DNA of 64,000 bases from Rhodoplanes sp963840055 (GTDB taxonomy: Bacteria; Pseudomonadota; Alphaproteobacteria; Rhizobiales; Xanthobacteraceae): contig CAWIXM010000006.1 in assembly GCA_963840055.1 (NCBI GenBank), positions 1 to 64,000 on the forward strand. Reading direction: 5' to 3'. Shown one piece after another: positions 57,009 to 64,000 of the stretch (the first letter of the stretch is position 1; each line of letters begins with the position of its first letter). The notes under the pieces are model-generated. The model worked only from the letters and a program-made list of their open reading frames with translations, had not been told where the DNA came from and searched no databases. A program made the position numbers and the translations under genes.

Positions 57009-58103
57009 TGTCCCTATCGCAAATGTCATCCGGTTGGCCGGAGACGCCGAATCGGGTGATCCTGTCACCCGATGTGGGATGCTTGCAAACTGCTGTGGTC
57101 GCTGTTCCTCGGGTTGTTCCGATCGCGGGCGTCACTCGAAGCCGAGAACTTGACCCTGCGTCAGCAGATCATTGTCCTGCAGCGCACTGCGCCGAAGAGG
57201 CTCCGCTTCAATACCTTCGATCGGGTGATCTTCGTCGGCCTCTATCGACTGTTTCCCGACCTTCGAGATGCCCTGGCGGTCGTCAGACCCGAGACCGTCA
57301 TTCGCTGGCACCGTGCTGGGTTCAGGGCTTTTTGGCGTTGGAGGTCAAGGCCGCGACGGGGAAGACCGACGGTGCCGCTTGAGATCCGCCACTTGATCCG
57401 CGAGATGAGCCTTGCCAATCCGCTGTGGGGAGCTCCACGGATCCATGGCGAACTGCTCAAACTCGGCATCGCTATCGGGCAGACGAGCGTCGCCAAATAT
57501 ATGGCGCGGAGGAGAGGACCACCGTCACAGGGCTGGCGGACATTTCTACGCAACCATGCCGACGGCATCGCCGCCATGGACCTGTTCGTGGTGCCGACGA
57601 TTTCTTTCCGGCTTCTCTATGGTCTTCTCATCCTGCGGCATGACCGACGCCGGCTTCTGTGGTTGGAGACCACCACGCATCCAACCGCGGAATGGATCTC
57701 CGGGCAACTCACCGAGGCCTGCGGATGGGACGAGGCTCCACGCTACCTCATTCGTGACCGCGATCGATGCTATGGCGAGGTATTCGTCCGACGTGTTCGT
57801 GCCATGGGCATCCGCGATCGCCCCACATCCGCGCGGTCGCCTTGGCAAAACGGCTATGCGGAGCGGCTGATCGGGTCGATCCGGCGGGAGTGTATTGACC
57901 ACGTGATTGTCTTTGGTGAGTGCCATCTCCGTCATCTGCTGCGGTCGTATCTGAATTACTACAATGAGACACGCACGCACCTGTCCTTGGACAAGGACGC
58001 GCCGGTTTCGCGCGCCATCCAGACCGTTGGTCACATATTCGCCCGTCCCGTCCTGGGTGGATTGCATCACCAATACGTACGGATCTAATTTGCGACAGGC
58101 ACA
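57009..58103 (+). mobile_element. IS481-like element
   Basis: TGTCCCTATCGCAAATG (57009-57025) and, inverted, TGTGCCTGTCGCAAATT (ending 58103) are terminal inverted repeats matching at 14 of 17 bases, with TGT...ACA ends. One intact transposase gene lies between. Confidence 0.7.
57072..58088 (+). CDS. DDE integrase-core transposase (IS481/IS3-like)
   Basis: This 338-residue protein has an N-terminal helical part (LEAENLTLRQQIIVLQR), a helix-turn-helix (HLIREMSLANPLWGAPRIHGEL), and an integrase core with Asp in AAMDLFVVP, Asp in YLIRDRDRCYG and Glu in WQNGYAERLIGSIRRECID. It is intact. Family naming between IS481 and related groups is uncertain. Confidence 0.85.
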   Translation: MWDACKLLWSLFLGLFRSRASLEAENLTLRQQIIVLQRTAPKRLRFNTFDRVIFVGLYRLFPDLRDALAVVRPETVIRWHRAGFRAFWRWRSRPRRGRPTVPLEIRHLIREMSLANPLWGAPRIHGELLKLGIAIGQTSVAKYMARRRGPPSQGWRTFLRNHADGIAAMDLFVVPTISFRLLYGLLILRHDRRRLLWLETTTHPTAEWISGQLTEACGWDEAPRYLIRDRDRCYGEVFVRRVRAMGIRDRPTSARSPWQNGYAERLIGSIRRECIDHVIVFGECHLRHLLRSYLNYYNETRTHLSLDKDAPVSRAIQTVGHIFARPVLGGLHHQYVRI

Positions 58104-58158
58104 GGAGGTGCGATCCGGCTTGTCGGGTGGCCGCCCTATCCCCGCGCAACTTGCCAGT

Positions 58159-59388
58159 TTACCCCGGCCGCGCCAGGGGCACGACCACGCCGCGTTCGCG
58201 GAGTTCTTCGAGGTGATCAGCCCACCACGCCATCATCCTGACTCGCTCCTGCCAATGCTCGCCACGGTGATACACGCCGCGGATCGCATCCTTATCGGCA
58301 TGCGCTAGTTGTCGCTCGATCGCGTCCGCACTCCACAACCCACTTTCATTCAAGAGCGTGCTCGCCGTGCTTCGTAGCCCGTGACTGCTGATCTCGCCGC
58401 GTCGGTATCCCAGCCGCAGCAATGCGCCTTGTAATGTGTTCTCGGAAATCGGTTTTTCGCGGGAGACCGTAGACGGAAACAGAAATCGGCCATCCCCAGT
58501 CAGGGGGCGCAACTCGTCGATAACTCCTAGCGCTTGCCGGGACAGTGGGACGCGGTGCGGCCGGCGCATCTTCATTCTTCGGGCGGGAATGCTCCAGATT
58601 GCGCCGTTGATGTCCGACCATTCGGTGAACCGGAGTTCACCGGGACGAACGAAAGTCAAAGTTAAGAGTTGGAGCGCGAGACGGGTGATCGGCGCACCTT
58701 GATATGCGTCTATCGCCCGCAAGAGGGCTCCGACATCGGCCGGATTGGTGATTGCTGCGCGGTTCGTGACCACAGGTGCGGTCAGTGCACCGCGGAGATC
58801 GCTAGCCGGATCACGGGGGCAATATCCGCTCGCGACGCCGTAGCGAAATATACGGCTCGCTACCGATCGCGCGCGGCGTGCTGTTTCATGGTGTCCGCGG
58901 GCCTCGATACGGCGTAGCGCGGCGAGCAGGTCGGCCGGTTCAATGGCCGAAACCGGGCGCTTGCCAAGATCGGCGCTGAGCATTCGGAGAAACCACTCGG
59001 CTTTGCGGATCGTCACGTCAGCCTTTTGCTCTCGGCGCATCTTAGCCAGCCACTCATCGGCGACGTTCCGGAATGTGACCACATTCGCCGCGGCGGATTG
59101 CTTTTCCGCTCTCTTGGCCTCGCTCGGATCAATGCCGGCCGCGATCATTCTGCGCGCCTCGGCGCGCCGCTCGCGCGCCAATGCGAGCGGGACAAGCACC
59201 TCGCGCGAATTGGCCGCGCAGTAAACGCCTAACGCGAGGGTCTTCTGCTTGCCACCGAAACGGTATGCGAGACGCCAGAGCTTAGACCCGGTCGGCTGGA
59301 TCAAGAGGTACAGGCCGCCCCCATCACTCAGTTTGACAGCGCTGGAAATCGGCTTCGCCGCCCGGATTGCAGTATCAGTCAGCGGCAT
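58159..59388 (-). CDS. int: Tyrosine integrase (P4/DUF4102 type)
   Basis: This 409-residue protein has an N-terminal DUF4102 arm-binding domain (MPLTDTAIRAAKP, SDGGGLYLLIQPTGSKLW) and a core-binding domain. The catalytic domain has Arg in FVRPGELRFTEW, His-x-x-Arg in SHGLRSTAST, and Tyr in GVYHRGEHW. The segment after ALGVY differs from the usual pattern and may be locally altered. The gene starts 202 bases from the tRNA-Leu 3' end, the typical place for a tRNA-targeting integrase. Confidence 0.93.
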   Translation of the reverse strand: MPLTDTAIRAAKPISSAVKLSDGGGLYLLIQPTGSKLWRLAYRFGGKQKTLALGVYCAANSREVLVPLALARERRAEARRMIAAGIDPSEAKRAEKQSAAANVVTFRNVADEWLAKMRREQKADVTIRKAEWFLRMLSADLGKRPVSAIEPADLLAALRRIEARGHHETARRARSVASRIFRYGVASGYCPRDPASDLRGALTAPVVTNRAAITNPADVGALLRAIDAYQGAPITRLALQLLTLTFVRPGELRFTEWSDINGAIWSIPARRMKMRRPHRVPLSRQALGVIDELRPLTGDGRFLFPSTVSREKPISENTLQGALLRLGYRRGEISSHGLRSTASTLLNESGLWSADAIERQLAHADKDAIRGVYHRGEHWQERVRMMAWWADHLEELRERGVVVPLARPG

Positions 59389-59587
59389 GATCTGGGCTCT
59401 GCCCGTGTTGGTATCGGATGGTCGGGGCGCCGGCGAGTGAGCAGAATACCAACACCGATACCAACAACTTTTCCGGTTGTCGGGGGACGACGGCGGACCG
59501 TCGTGGCCAAAAATGTACCGCAATTTCAATCAGAAGTGAATTGGGAAAAGACGGGTGTGGATATCCCAGGACAACCACGGAAGACCA

Positions 59588-59613
59588 TTTGGTGCCCAGG
59601 AGAGGACTCGAAC
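59588..59613. repeat. Right attachment site within the tRNA-Leu 3' end
   Basis: TTTGGTGCCCAGGAGAGGAC followed by TCGAAC covers the tRNA 3' end and T arm, and pairs with the repeat at 52531-52555. The motif AGAAGTGAATTG lies 44 bp to the left. Confidence 0.85.
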
Positions 59614-59674
59614 CTCCACGGCTTTCACCACTGGTACCTGAAACCAGCGCGTCTACCAATTCCGCCACCTGGGC
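59590..59674 (-). tRNA. tRNA-Leu (anticodon CAG)
   Basis: The 85-nt reverse-strand sequence folds as a class II tRNA. The acceptor stem GCCCAGG pairs with CCTGGGC, followed by an encoded CCA. The anticodon stem is CTGGT/ACCAG with loop TTCAGGT (anticodon CAG). A long variable arm is present, and the T arm is GAGGTTCGAGTCCTC. The 3' end serves as the integration site. Confidence 0.95.
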
Positions 59675-59743
59675 CGCAGTGAGAGAAATAAGGGCCGCCA
59701 TTTCTGCTTGTCAACGCCGGCCGGGCGCATCCGCAACACCAAA

Positions 59744-59836
59744 GCGAATTCCGTTCCACTTGGACCGAGATTCGCCCGCGTGGTCCGCAAGCCGTCGCAA
59801 TCTCTGCGGCGAACCGGTTTTCACCTTCGCCGGAGA
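59744..59836. repeat. Dispersed palindromic repeat, copy E (inverted)
   Basis: Read on the reverse strand, CTCCGGCGAAGGTGAAAACC then GGTTCGCCGC (59835-59806) is the core of the dispersed repeat. The GCGAATTCCGTTCCACTTGG piece at 59744 is its companion segment. It lies between tRNA-Leu and the NDUFA9-like gene. Confidence 0.75.
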
Positions 59837-59993
59837 ATACACTCGCCGTCGCGAGCGGGCGGCCGGCCGCATCAGCGCCTGGGGCGAGCGGCTATTCGCC
59901 CCTATACAGCGCTGGAGCGATCTTGTATGCCGCCTGCGCCGCGCCAATTCTTGTGCGGTTCGGCCCTTCCCTGCGCGTTAAGGAGCGGCGGAT

Positions 59994-60965
59994 ATGACCG
60001 CGATGTCCAATTCCGACATGCTCATCACGATTTTCGGCGCCTCCGGCTTTCTCGGCCGCCACGTGGTGCAGGCGCTCGCCCGGGATGGTTATCGCATCCG
60101 TGCCGCCGTGCGCCGTCCTGATCTTGCCGGCCATCTGCAGCCGCTCGGACGGGTCGGGCAGATTCATGCGGTGCAAGCCAATCTCCGTCATCCCGCCTCG
60201 GTCGAGGCGGCGGTCCACGACAGCGCGGTCGTCGTCAATCTCGTCGGAATTCTGTTCGAGCGCGGCCGCCAGCGCTTTTCCGCCGTGCATGCGGGCGGCG
60301 CCGAATTGGTGGCGCGCGCTGCGGCCGCCCACGGCGCGCGTCTTGTCCATGTGTCCGCGATCGGCGCCGATGAGAACGCGACCGCCGCTTATGCCCGCAC
60401 CAAGGGATTGGGCGAGGCGGCGGTGTTCGCGGCGGTGCCTGACGCCGTCGTTTTTCGGCCGTCGGTCATCTTCGGGCCGGACGATGATTTCTTCAACAAG
60501 TTCGCCGCGATGGCGCGCCTGTCGCCGATCCTGCCGCTGGTCGGCGGCGGACACACCCGCTTCCAGCCGGTGTTCGGCGGCGATGTCGGCGAGGCGGTCG
60601 CCAAGGCGGTCGCGAACGAGACCAAGCCGGGCACGATCTACGAACTGGGCGGACCCGAAATCTACACGTTCAAGGAGCTGATGCAGTTCGTGCTCGCGAC
60701 GATCGACCGCCGCCGCCTGCTACTGCCCATCCCGTTCTGGGTGGCGAAGCTCATGGGCCAGTTTCTGCAGTTCTTGCCGGTGCCGCCGCTGACGCCCGAC
60801 CAGGTGGAACTCCTGAAGCAGGACAACGTCGTCTCCGCCGCCGCGCAGGGCGAGGGGCGAACGCTGCAAGGGCTCGGCATCGAAGCGCGATCCGTTGAGA
60901 CGATCGTCCCGTCCTATTTGTGGCGCTACCGCAAGACCGGACAATTTCGGCGCAGTCTTGCTTAG
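59994..60965 (+). CDS. NDUFA9-like NAD(P)-binding protein
   Basis: This 323-residue atypical short-chain dehydrogenase has ITIFGASGFLGRHVVQAL (NAD(P) loop), VVNLVGILFERGRQRF and YARTKGLGEAAVF, and a C-terminal region LPVPPLTPDQVELLKQDNVV. These match the complex I NDUFA9 subunit family found in alphaproteobacteria. It probably binds NADPH and associates with NADH dehydrogenase at the membrane. AAGGAG lies upstream. Two repeats follow the stop codon. Confidence 0.9.
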   Translation: MTAMSNSDMLITIFGASGFLGRHVVQALARDGYRIRAAVRRPDLAGHLQPLGRVGQIHAVQANLRHPASVEAAVHDSAVVVNLVGILFERGRQRFSAVHAGGAELVARAAAAHGARLVHVSAIGADENATAAYARTKGLGEAAVFAAVPDAVVFRPSVIFGPDDDFFNKFAAMARLSPILPLVGGGHTRFQPVFGGDVGEAVAKAVANETKPGTIYELGGPEIYTFKELMQFVLATIDRRRLLLPIPFWVAKLMGQFLQFLPVPPLTPDQVELLKQDNVVSAAAQGEGRTLQGLGIEARSVETIVPSYLWRYRKTGQFRRSLA

Positions 60966-60966
60966 A

Positions 60967-61009
60967 GCATTTTCCGGCGAAGCGGGAACCGGTTCGCCGC
61001 AGAAAATGC
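60967..61009. repeat. Dispersed palindromic repeat, copy C
   Basis: GCATTTTCCGGCGAAGCGG...GCAGAAAATGC has the same hairpin arms as copies A and B, two bases after the NDUFA9-like stop codon. It may also act as a transcript hairpin. Confidence 0.85.
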
Positions 61010-61027
61010 GACCACGAAAGAACTAGA

Positions 61028-61128
61028 GCATTTTCCGGCGAAGTGGGAACCGGTTCGCCGGGAAAATGCACCACGAACGAACAAAGGGAGCGAATTTCAA
61101 TTCCGTAGGAACGGAATTTCGCTTTGGC
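61028..61128. repeat. Dispersed palindromic repeat, copy D with companion segment
   Basis: The core 61028-61069 is nearly identical to copy C and sits in tandem with it. The companion piece ATTCCGTAGGAACGGAATTT follows near 61100-61119 and is itself palindromic. This is the longest repeat cluster in the window. Confidence 0.85.
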
Positions 61129-61157
61129 CGATCGCAGGTTTGGGGGGCGCATCGATC

Positions 61158-62309
61158 TTGACGCCGATCACGAATATCGCCGATTTGCGCAAGCTCGCGC
61201 GACGGCGCGTGCCGCGCGCGCTATTCGAGTATGTCGATAGCGGCTCCTATGACGAGATCACGCTCAAGGCGAATATTGACGCCTTGCACGCGCTTCGCTT
61301 TCGTCAGCGCGTTCTCGTCGACACCACCGCGCGCTCGCTCGAAACCGAACTCCTCGGCGACAAGGTCGCGATGCCGCTGGCAATCGCGCCGACCGGGCTG
61401 ACCGGCCTGTTGCGCGGCGGCGGCGAGATTCTGGCGGCGCGCGCCGCCGAAGCGGCTGGCATTCCGTACTGCCTGTCCACCATGTCGATTGCGACCATCG
61501 AGGACATCCGCGCCGCGATCAGCCGCCCGTTCTGGTTCCAGCTCTATGTCCTGCGCGACCGCGGCTTCAGCCAGTCGATGATCGACCGCGCGAAAGCGGC
61601 GCAATGCTCCGTGCTCGTCGTCACCGTCGATCTGCCCCTGCGCGGGCAGCGTCACGCCGACATCAAGAACGGGCTCACCGTGCCGCCGCGTCTGACGCTG
61701 CGCAATCTGTGGGACGTCGCGACCAAGCCCGGCTGGGCTTTTGGCGTGCTCATGAGCAAACGCAAGACGTTCGGAAACATCGAGGCCTATCTGAACAAAG
61801 GCCGCGTCAGCATGATGGGCGCGGGCGAGTGGTCGACCGAGCATTTCGACCAGACGCTCAACTGGCGCGACATAGAGTGGATTCGCGGCCTGTGGTCGGG
61901 CAAACTCGTTATCAAGGGCATCCTCGACGTCGATGACGCGAGAACCGCGGTCTCGGTTGGCGCTGATGGGATCGTCGTGTCCAACCACGGCGGGCGGCAA
62001 CTCGACGGCGCGCCGGCATCGATCGCCGCTTTGCCGGAAATCGCACGCGTGGTCGGCGATCGGATTGAAGTTCTGTTTGACAGCGGCATTCGCTCGGGCC
62101 AGGACGTGATGAAAGCGCTCGCCCTCGGCGCGCGGGGCTGCATGATCGGACGCGCCCATCTCTATGGTCTCGCGGCGATGGGCGAGAAGGGATGCGCCAT
62201 CGCGCTCGATCTCATTCGGCGCGAGCTCGAGATCACGATGATGCTTACCGGCGTGACCGACTTGCGGCGCGTCGATCCCGATTTGCTCTGCCGCCCACCG
62301 CGAGCGTGA
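61158..62309 (+). CDS. lldD: FMN-dependent alpha-hydroxy-acid dehydrogenase (LldD-like)
   Basis: This 383-residue TIM-barrel flavoenzyme has LFEYVDSGSYDEIT, QLYVLRDRG, VVTVDLPLRGQRHADI, KLVIKGILD, the active-site His in SNHGGRQLDGAP and FDSGIRSGQDV. It oxidises L-lactate or a related alpha-hydroxy acid. The TTG at 61158 is preferred because GGGGGG lies 10 bases upstream and relatives start with xxPITNIADLR. A longer TTG start at 61140 is possible. Confidence 0.9.
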   Translation: MTPITNIADLRKLARRRVPRALFEYVDSGSYDEITLKANIDALHALRFRQRVLVDTTARSLETELLGDKVAMPLAIAPTGLTGLLRGGGEILAARAAEAAGIPYCLSTMSIATIEDIRAAISRPFWFQLYVLRDRGFSQSMIDRAKAAQCSVLVVTVDLPLRGQRHADIKNGLTVPPRLTLRNLWDVATKPGWAFGVLMSKRKTFGNIEAYLNKGRVSMMGAGEWSTEHFDQTLNWRDIEWIRGLWSGKLVIKGILDVDDARTAVSVGADGIVVSNHGGRQLDGAPASIAALPEIARVVGDRIEVLFDSGIRSGQDVMKALALGARGCMIGRAHLYGLAAMGEKGCAIALDLIRRELEITMMLTGVTDLRRVDPDLLCRPPRA

Positions 62310-62332
62310 TCGATGGCGCGCGCAATCGTTCG

Positions 62333-63508
62333 TCAGCCGCGCAGCGCGTCGATAAGGTCGGTCGCCTCCCACGGCAGGTCGAGATCGGGTCGGCCGAAAT
62401 GCCCATACACCGCAAGCGGCCGATAGAAACCTCGTTCGCCCCGGAGCGCCGGCTGTGTGCGCAGGCCGAAGCGCCGTATGATGGCGGCGGGGCGGAAATC
62501 CATCGCGCGTTCGATGCGGTCGGCGATGTCTTGGTCAGGAATCACCTCGGTGCCGAAGGTCGCGACCGACAAACTCAAAGGATGCGCCCGGCCGATCGCA
62601 TAAGCGACGTGCACCTCGCAGCGTTTGGCAAGCCCTGCTGCAACGACGTTTTTAGCGGCGTAGCGGGCGGCATAGGCGCCGATGCGGTCGACGCGCGAAG
62701 GGTCTTTGCCCGATAACGCGGCCCCGCTTTGGCGGGCGATCTCGCCGTACGTGTCGATGCCGTTCTTGCGCCCTGTCAGCCCAGCATGCCGCGCCGGCCC
62801 GCCGATTTCATAGGGGTCGCCGGCATTGATATAGATCTCCGTCCGGTCGTCGGGTCGCATGTCGGCACCATCGAAAGTCCTGGTCACGACCGCGCGTAAA
62901 CCCTCCTCGACCCGGCGATTCGGCGTACCCGCGGACACCGCCGCGGTGACCGCGATGGTATGGATGCGGACAGGGCGGCGGTCACGGTACTCGATCGAGA
63001 CTTGCGTCTTTGCGTCCGGCGACAGCCACGCCAGGCTCGGACGCGCGCGGTCGAGCGCCCGCGCGATTCTGTGCGCAAGGCTGACCGGTAGCGGCATCAG
63101 CTCGAGCGTCTCAGGGCAGGCATAGCCGAACACATTCGCTTGGTCGAGGGCGAAGCATGTTTCGATCGCCGCCTCATCGGGCTTCACGCAAGAAGGCTGG
63201 CGCATACTCTTCGGCAGTTCGACGAGGCTGGTCAGGATCGAGCAATTGCGCGCATCGAAGCTGCCCTCGACATAACCGACATCGGCGATCACCTTGCGGG
63301 CGAGCGACGGCAGATCGATCACGGCCTCGGCGGCGAAGCGCGCGGCAAGGAAGACGACGCCGGTCGCAACCGCGCATTCGACCACGGCATGTGCGGCGGG
63401 GTCGCGGCGCAGGAAGGCGTCGATCGCCGCATCGCTGATCTGGTCGCACAATTTGTCCGGATGGCCCGGTGTCACCGATTCGGATGTGAAGATCATGTCA
63501 CGCGGCAT
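62333..63508 (-). CDS. metK: Divergent S-adenosylmethionine synthetase paralogue
   Basis: This 391-residue protein has the MetK layout with TSESVTPGHPDKLCDQ and GAALSGKDPSRVDRIGAY. Several strongly conserved motifs are altered: the GAGDQG loop reads FALDQANVFGYA, and the GDAGLTGRK segment reads RHAGLTGRK, losing an Asp. It may therefore be a specialised or inactive paralogue, with a standard metK elsewhere. It starts 9 bases after a P-type ATPase gene on the same strand, so the two are co-transcribed. Confidence 0.85.
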   Translation of the reverse strand: MPRDMIFTSESVTPGHPDKLCDQISDAAIDAFLRRDPAAHAVVECAVATGVVFLAARFAAEAVIDLPSLARKVIADVGYVEGSFDARNCSILTSLVELPKSMRQPSCVKPDEAAIETCFALDQANVFGYACPETLELMPLPVSLAHRIARALDRARPSLAWLSPDAKTQVSIEYRDRRPVRIHTIAVTAAVSAGTPNRRVEEGLRAVVTRTFDGADMRPDDRTEIYINAGDPYEIGGPARHAGLTGRKNGIDTYGEIARQSGAALSGKDPSRVDRIGAYAARYAAKNVVAAGLAKRCEVHVAYAIGRAHPLSLSVATFGTEVIPDQDIADRIERAMDFRPAAIIRRFGLRTQPALRGERGFYRPLAVYGHFGRPDLDLPWEATDLIDALRG

Positions 63509-63517
63509 TGTCGCCTC

Positions 63518-64000
63518 TCAACTCATCGCAGGCGGGCGAGGGCCCAGATCGTCGCGGACAAGATAGCCGATCAGGCGGTTGGCGACCGTGCTGGCCGCGA
63601 CCATGCCGGCGATGCCGAGACTTTGGCGGAAGCCGAGCGGCGCGAGACCGAACAGACGCCGCGTGAGTGGGAAAAGCTGGACGCCAAGCTGCAGCGCTCC
63701 CGACAGCGCGACGGCGCCGTAAAGCGTGAGGTTCGGCCGTCGGAGGAGGGTCGCCTCGATCCCGTGCGTCTCCGAACGACAGGACAGGCCGTGCACGATC
63801 TGGCTGAGCGTCAGCCCGTGGAACACGATCGTGCGCGCTTGCGCCGCGCCCGTTGCGCCGCCCGCCAGGAGATATCCGGCAAGCGCGCTCGTGCCGAGGA
63901 CGGCGCCTTCCCGCAGGATGCGGCGGAAATCGGCCCGGTCGAGAATGGGCGCACGCGGATCGTGCGGAGGCTCGTCGAGCACGTCGGGTTCCGGCGGCTC
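63518..64000 (-). CDS. Cation-transporting P-type ATPase, C-terminal part (runs off the window)
   Basis: The visible 160 residues contain DEPPHDPRAPILDRADFRRI, the usual entry to the C-terminal transmembrane helices of P2/P3 cation ATPases. Hydrophobic helices follow, with GLTLSQIVHGLSCRSET as in the family. The frame stays open to 64000, so the phosphorylation and ATP domains lie outside. The ion cannot be inferred. The divergent metK follows directly. Confidence 0.82.
   Translation of the reverse strand, partial: EPPEPDVLDEPPHDPRAPILDRADFRRILREGAVLGTSALAGYLLAGGATGAAQARTIVFHGLTLSQIVHGLSCRSETHGIEATLLRRPNLTLYGAVALSGALQLGVQLFPLTRRLFGLAPLGFRQSLGIAGMVAASTVANRLIGYLVRDDLGPRPPAMS

Larger units (their letters stand above)
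52556..59613. mobile_element. Integrative element at tRNA-Leu(CAG), about 7 kb
   Basis: It is bounded by the 25/26-bp direct repeat of the tRNA-Leu 3' end, with a tyrosine integrase pointing away from the adjacent tRNA. Cargo consists of a DarT-like fragment, an AlkB pseudogene, partial IS66 genes, a flavin monooxygenase with a ribbon-helix-helix gene, an exported Cys-rich protein and an IS481-like element. Replication and transfer genes are absent, so it is a small passive island. Confidence 0.8.

Noticed and set aside
57023..57072. Reverse-strand start at about 57068 for the Cys-rich exported gene
   Set aside because: That part lies inside the IS481-like element and in a non-homologous frame; the signal peptide starts at 56729.
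52556..59613. Prophage
   Set aside because: Apart from the integrase there are no capsid, terminase, tail or lysis genes.

Overview
The window looks like chromosomal DNA from a high-GC alphaproteobacterium of the order Hyphomicrobiales (Rhizobiales), closest in style to the Bradyrhizobium/Xanthobacter/Pseudolabrys group. This rests on Omp25/RopB-type beta-barrel proteins, a TIGR02302 (DUF4175) protein, the lptC-lptA-lptB-rpoN cluster, a NDUFA9-type protein, a MoeA-like/MobA-like fusion, and dispersed palindromic repeats between housekeeping genes. No rRNA or CRISPR array was seen. One tRNA was found.

Layout. 1-3.5 kb: decayed IS4 transposase, an outer-membrane barrel gene with a clear terminator, and a frameshifted IS30 copy directly after it. 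3.6-12.4 kb (housekeeping): molybdenum-cofactor nucleotidyltransferase fusion, alanine dehydrogenase, AmrS-type radical SAM protein, NfeD plus slipin, DUF72, metW, lipoprotein. 12.6-21.4 kb: gshA, a two-PAN-domain protein, tlpA, argH, lptM-like lipoprotein, lysA, TIGR02302 protein. 21.5-29.5 kb: alpha/beta hydrolase with an AlkA-type glycosylase, UdgX, a papain-like protease next to a chagasin-like inhibitor, a radical SAM gene with an in-frame amber codon, pgm, DUF123. 29.8-34.4 kb: a large exported TPR-CHAT protein and a second barrel protein. 34.7-48 kb: M24-fold protein, benzoate-CoA ligase, beta-hydroxyacid dehydrogenase, rpoN, lptB, lptA, lptC, rnd, RlpA-like, phosphatase-like, a frameshifted membrane protein and methanethiol oxidase.

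48-59.7 kb is the accessory zone. A complete IS21 element abuts a truncated DUF4411 PIN-like toxin gene and a frameshifted XRE-ImmA gene. Next comes a 7-kb integrative element bounded by a 25/26-bp direct repeat of the 3' end of tRNA-Leu(CAG), with its tyrosine integrase beside the tRNA. It carries a DarT-like fragment, an AlkB pseudogene, partial IS66 genes, a flavin monooxygenase with a small divergent ribbon-helix-helix gene, an exported Cys-rich protein and an IS481-like element. Both repeat copies have a similar 12-bp motif exactly 44 bp away on the same side, which suggests that two related elements integrated in tandem and that the left one has mostly decayed.

59.7-64 kb returns to core genes: NDUFA9-like protein, FMN-dependent alpha-hydroxy-acid dehydrogenase, a divergent MetK paralogue, and the C-terminal end of a P-type ATPase that runs off the window.

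The most interesting points are the protease/inhibitor pair, the TPR-CHAT protein, UdgX, the tandem tRNA-Leu islands with a dying toxin-antitoxin-like module, and the divergent MetK coupled to a cation ATPase. I did not see an obviously new multi-gene system. All calls come from reading motifs without database searches.
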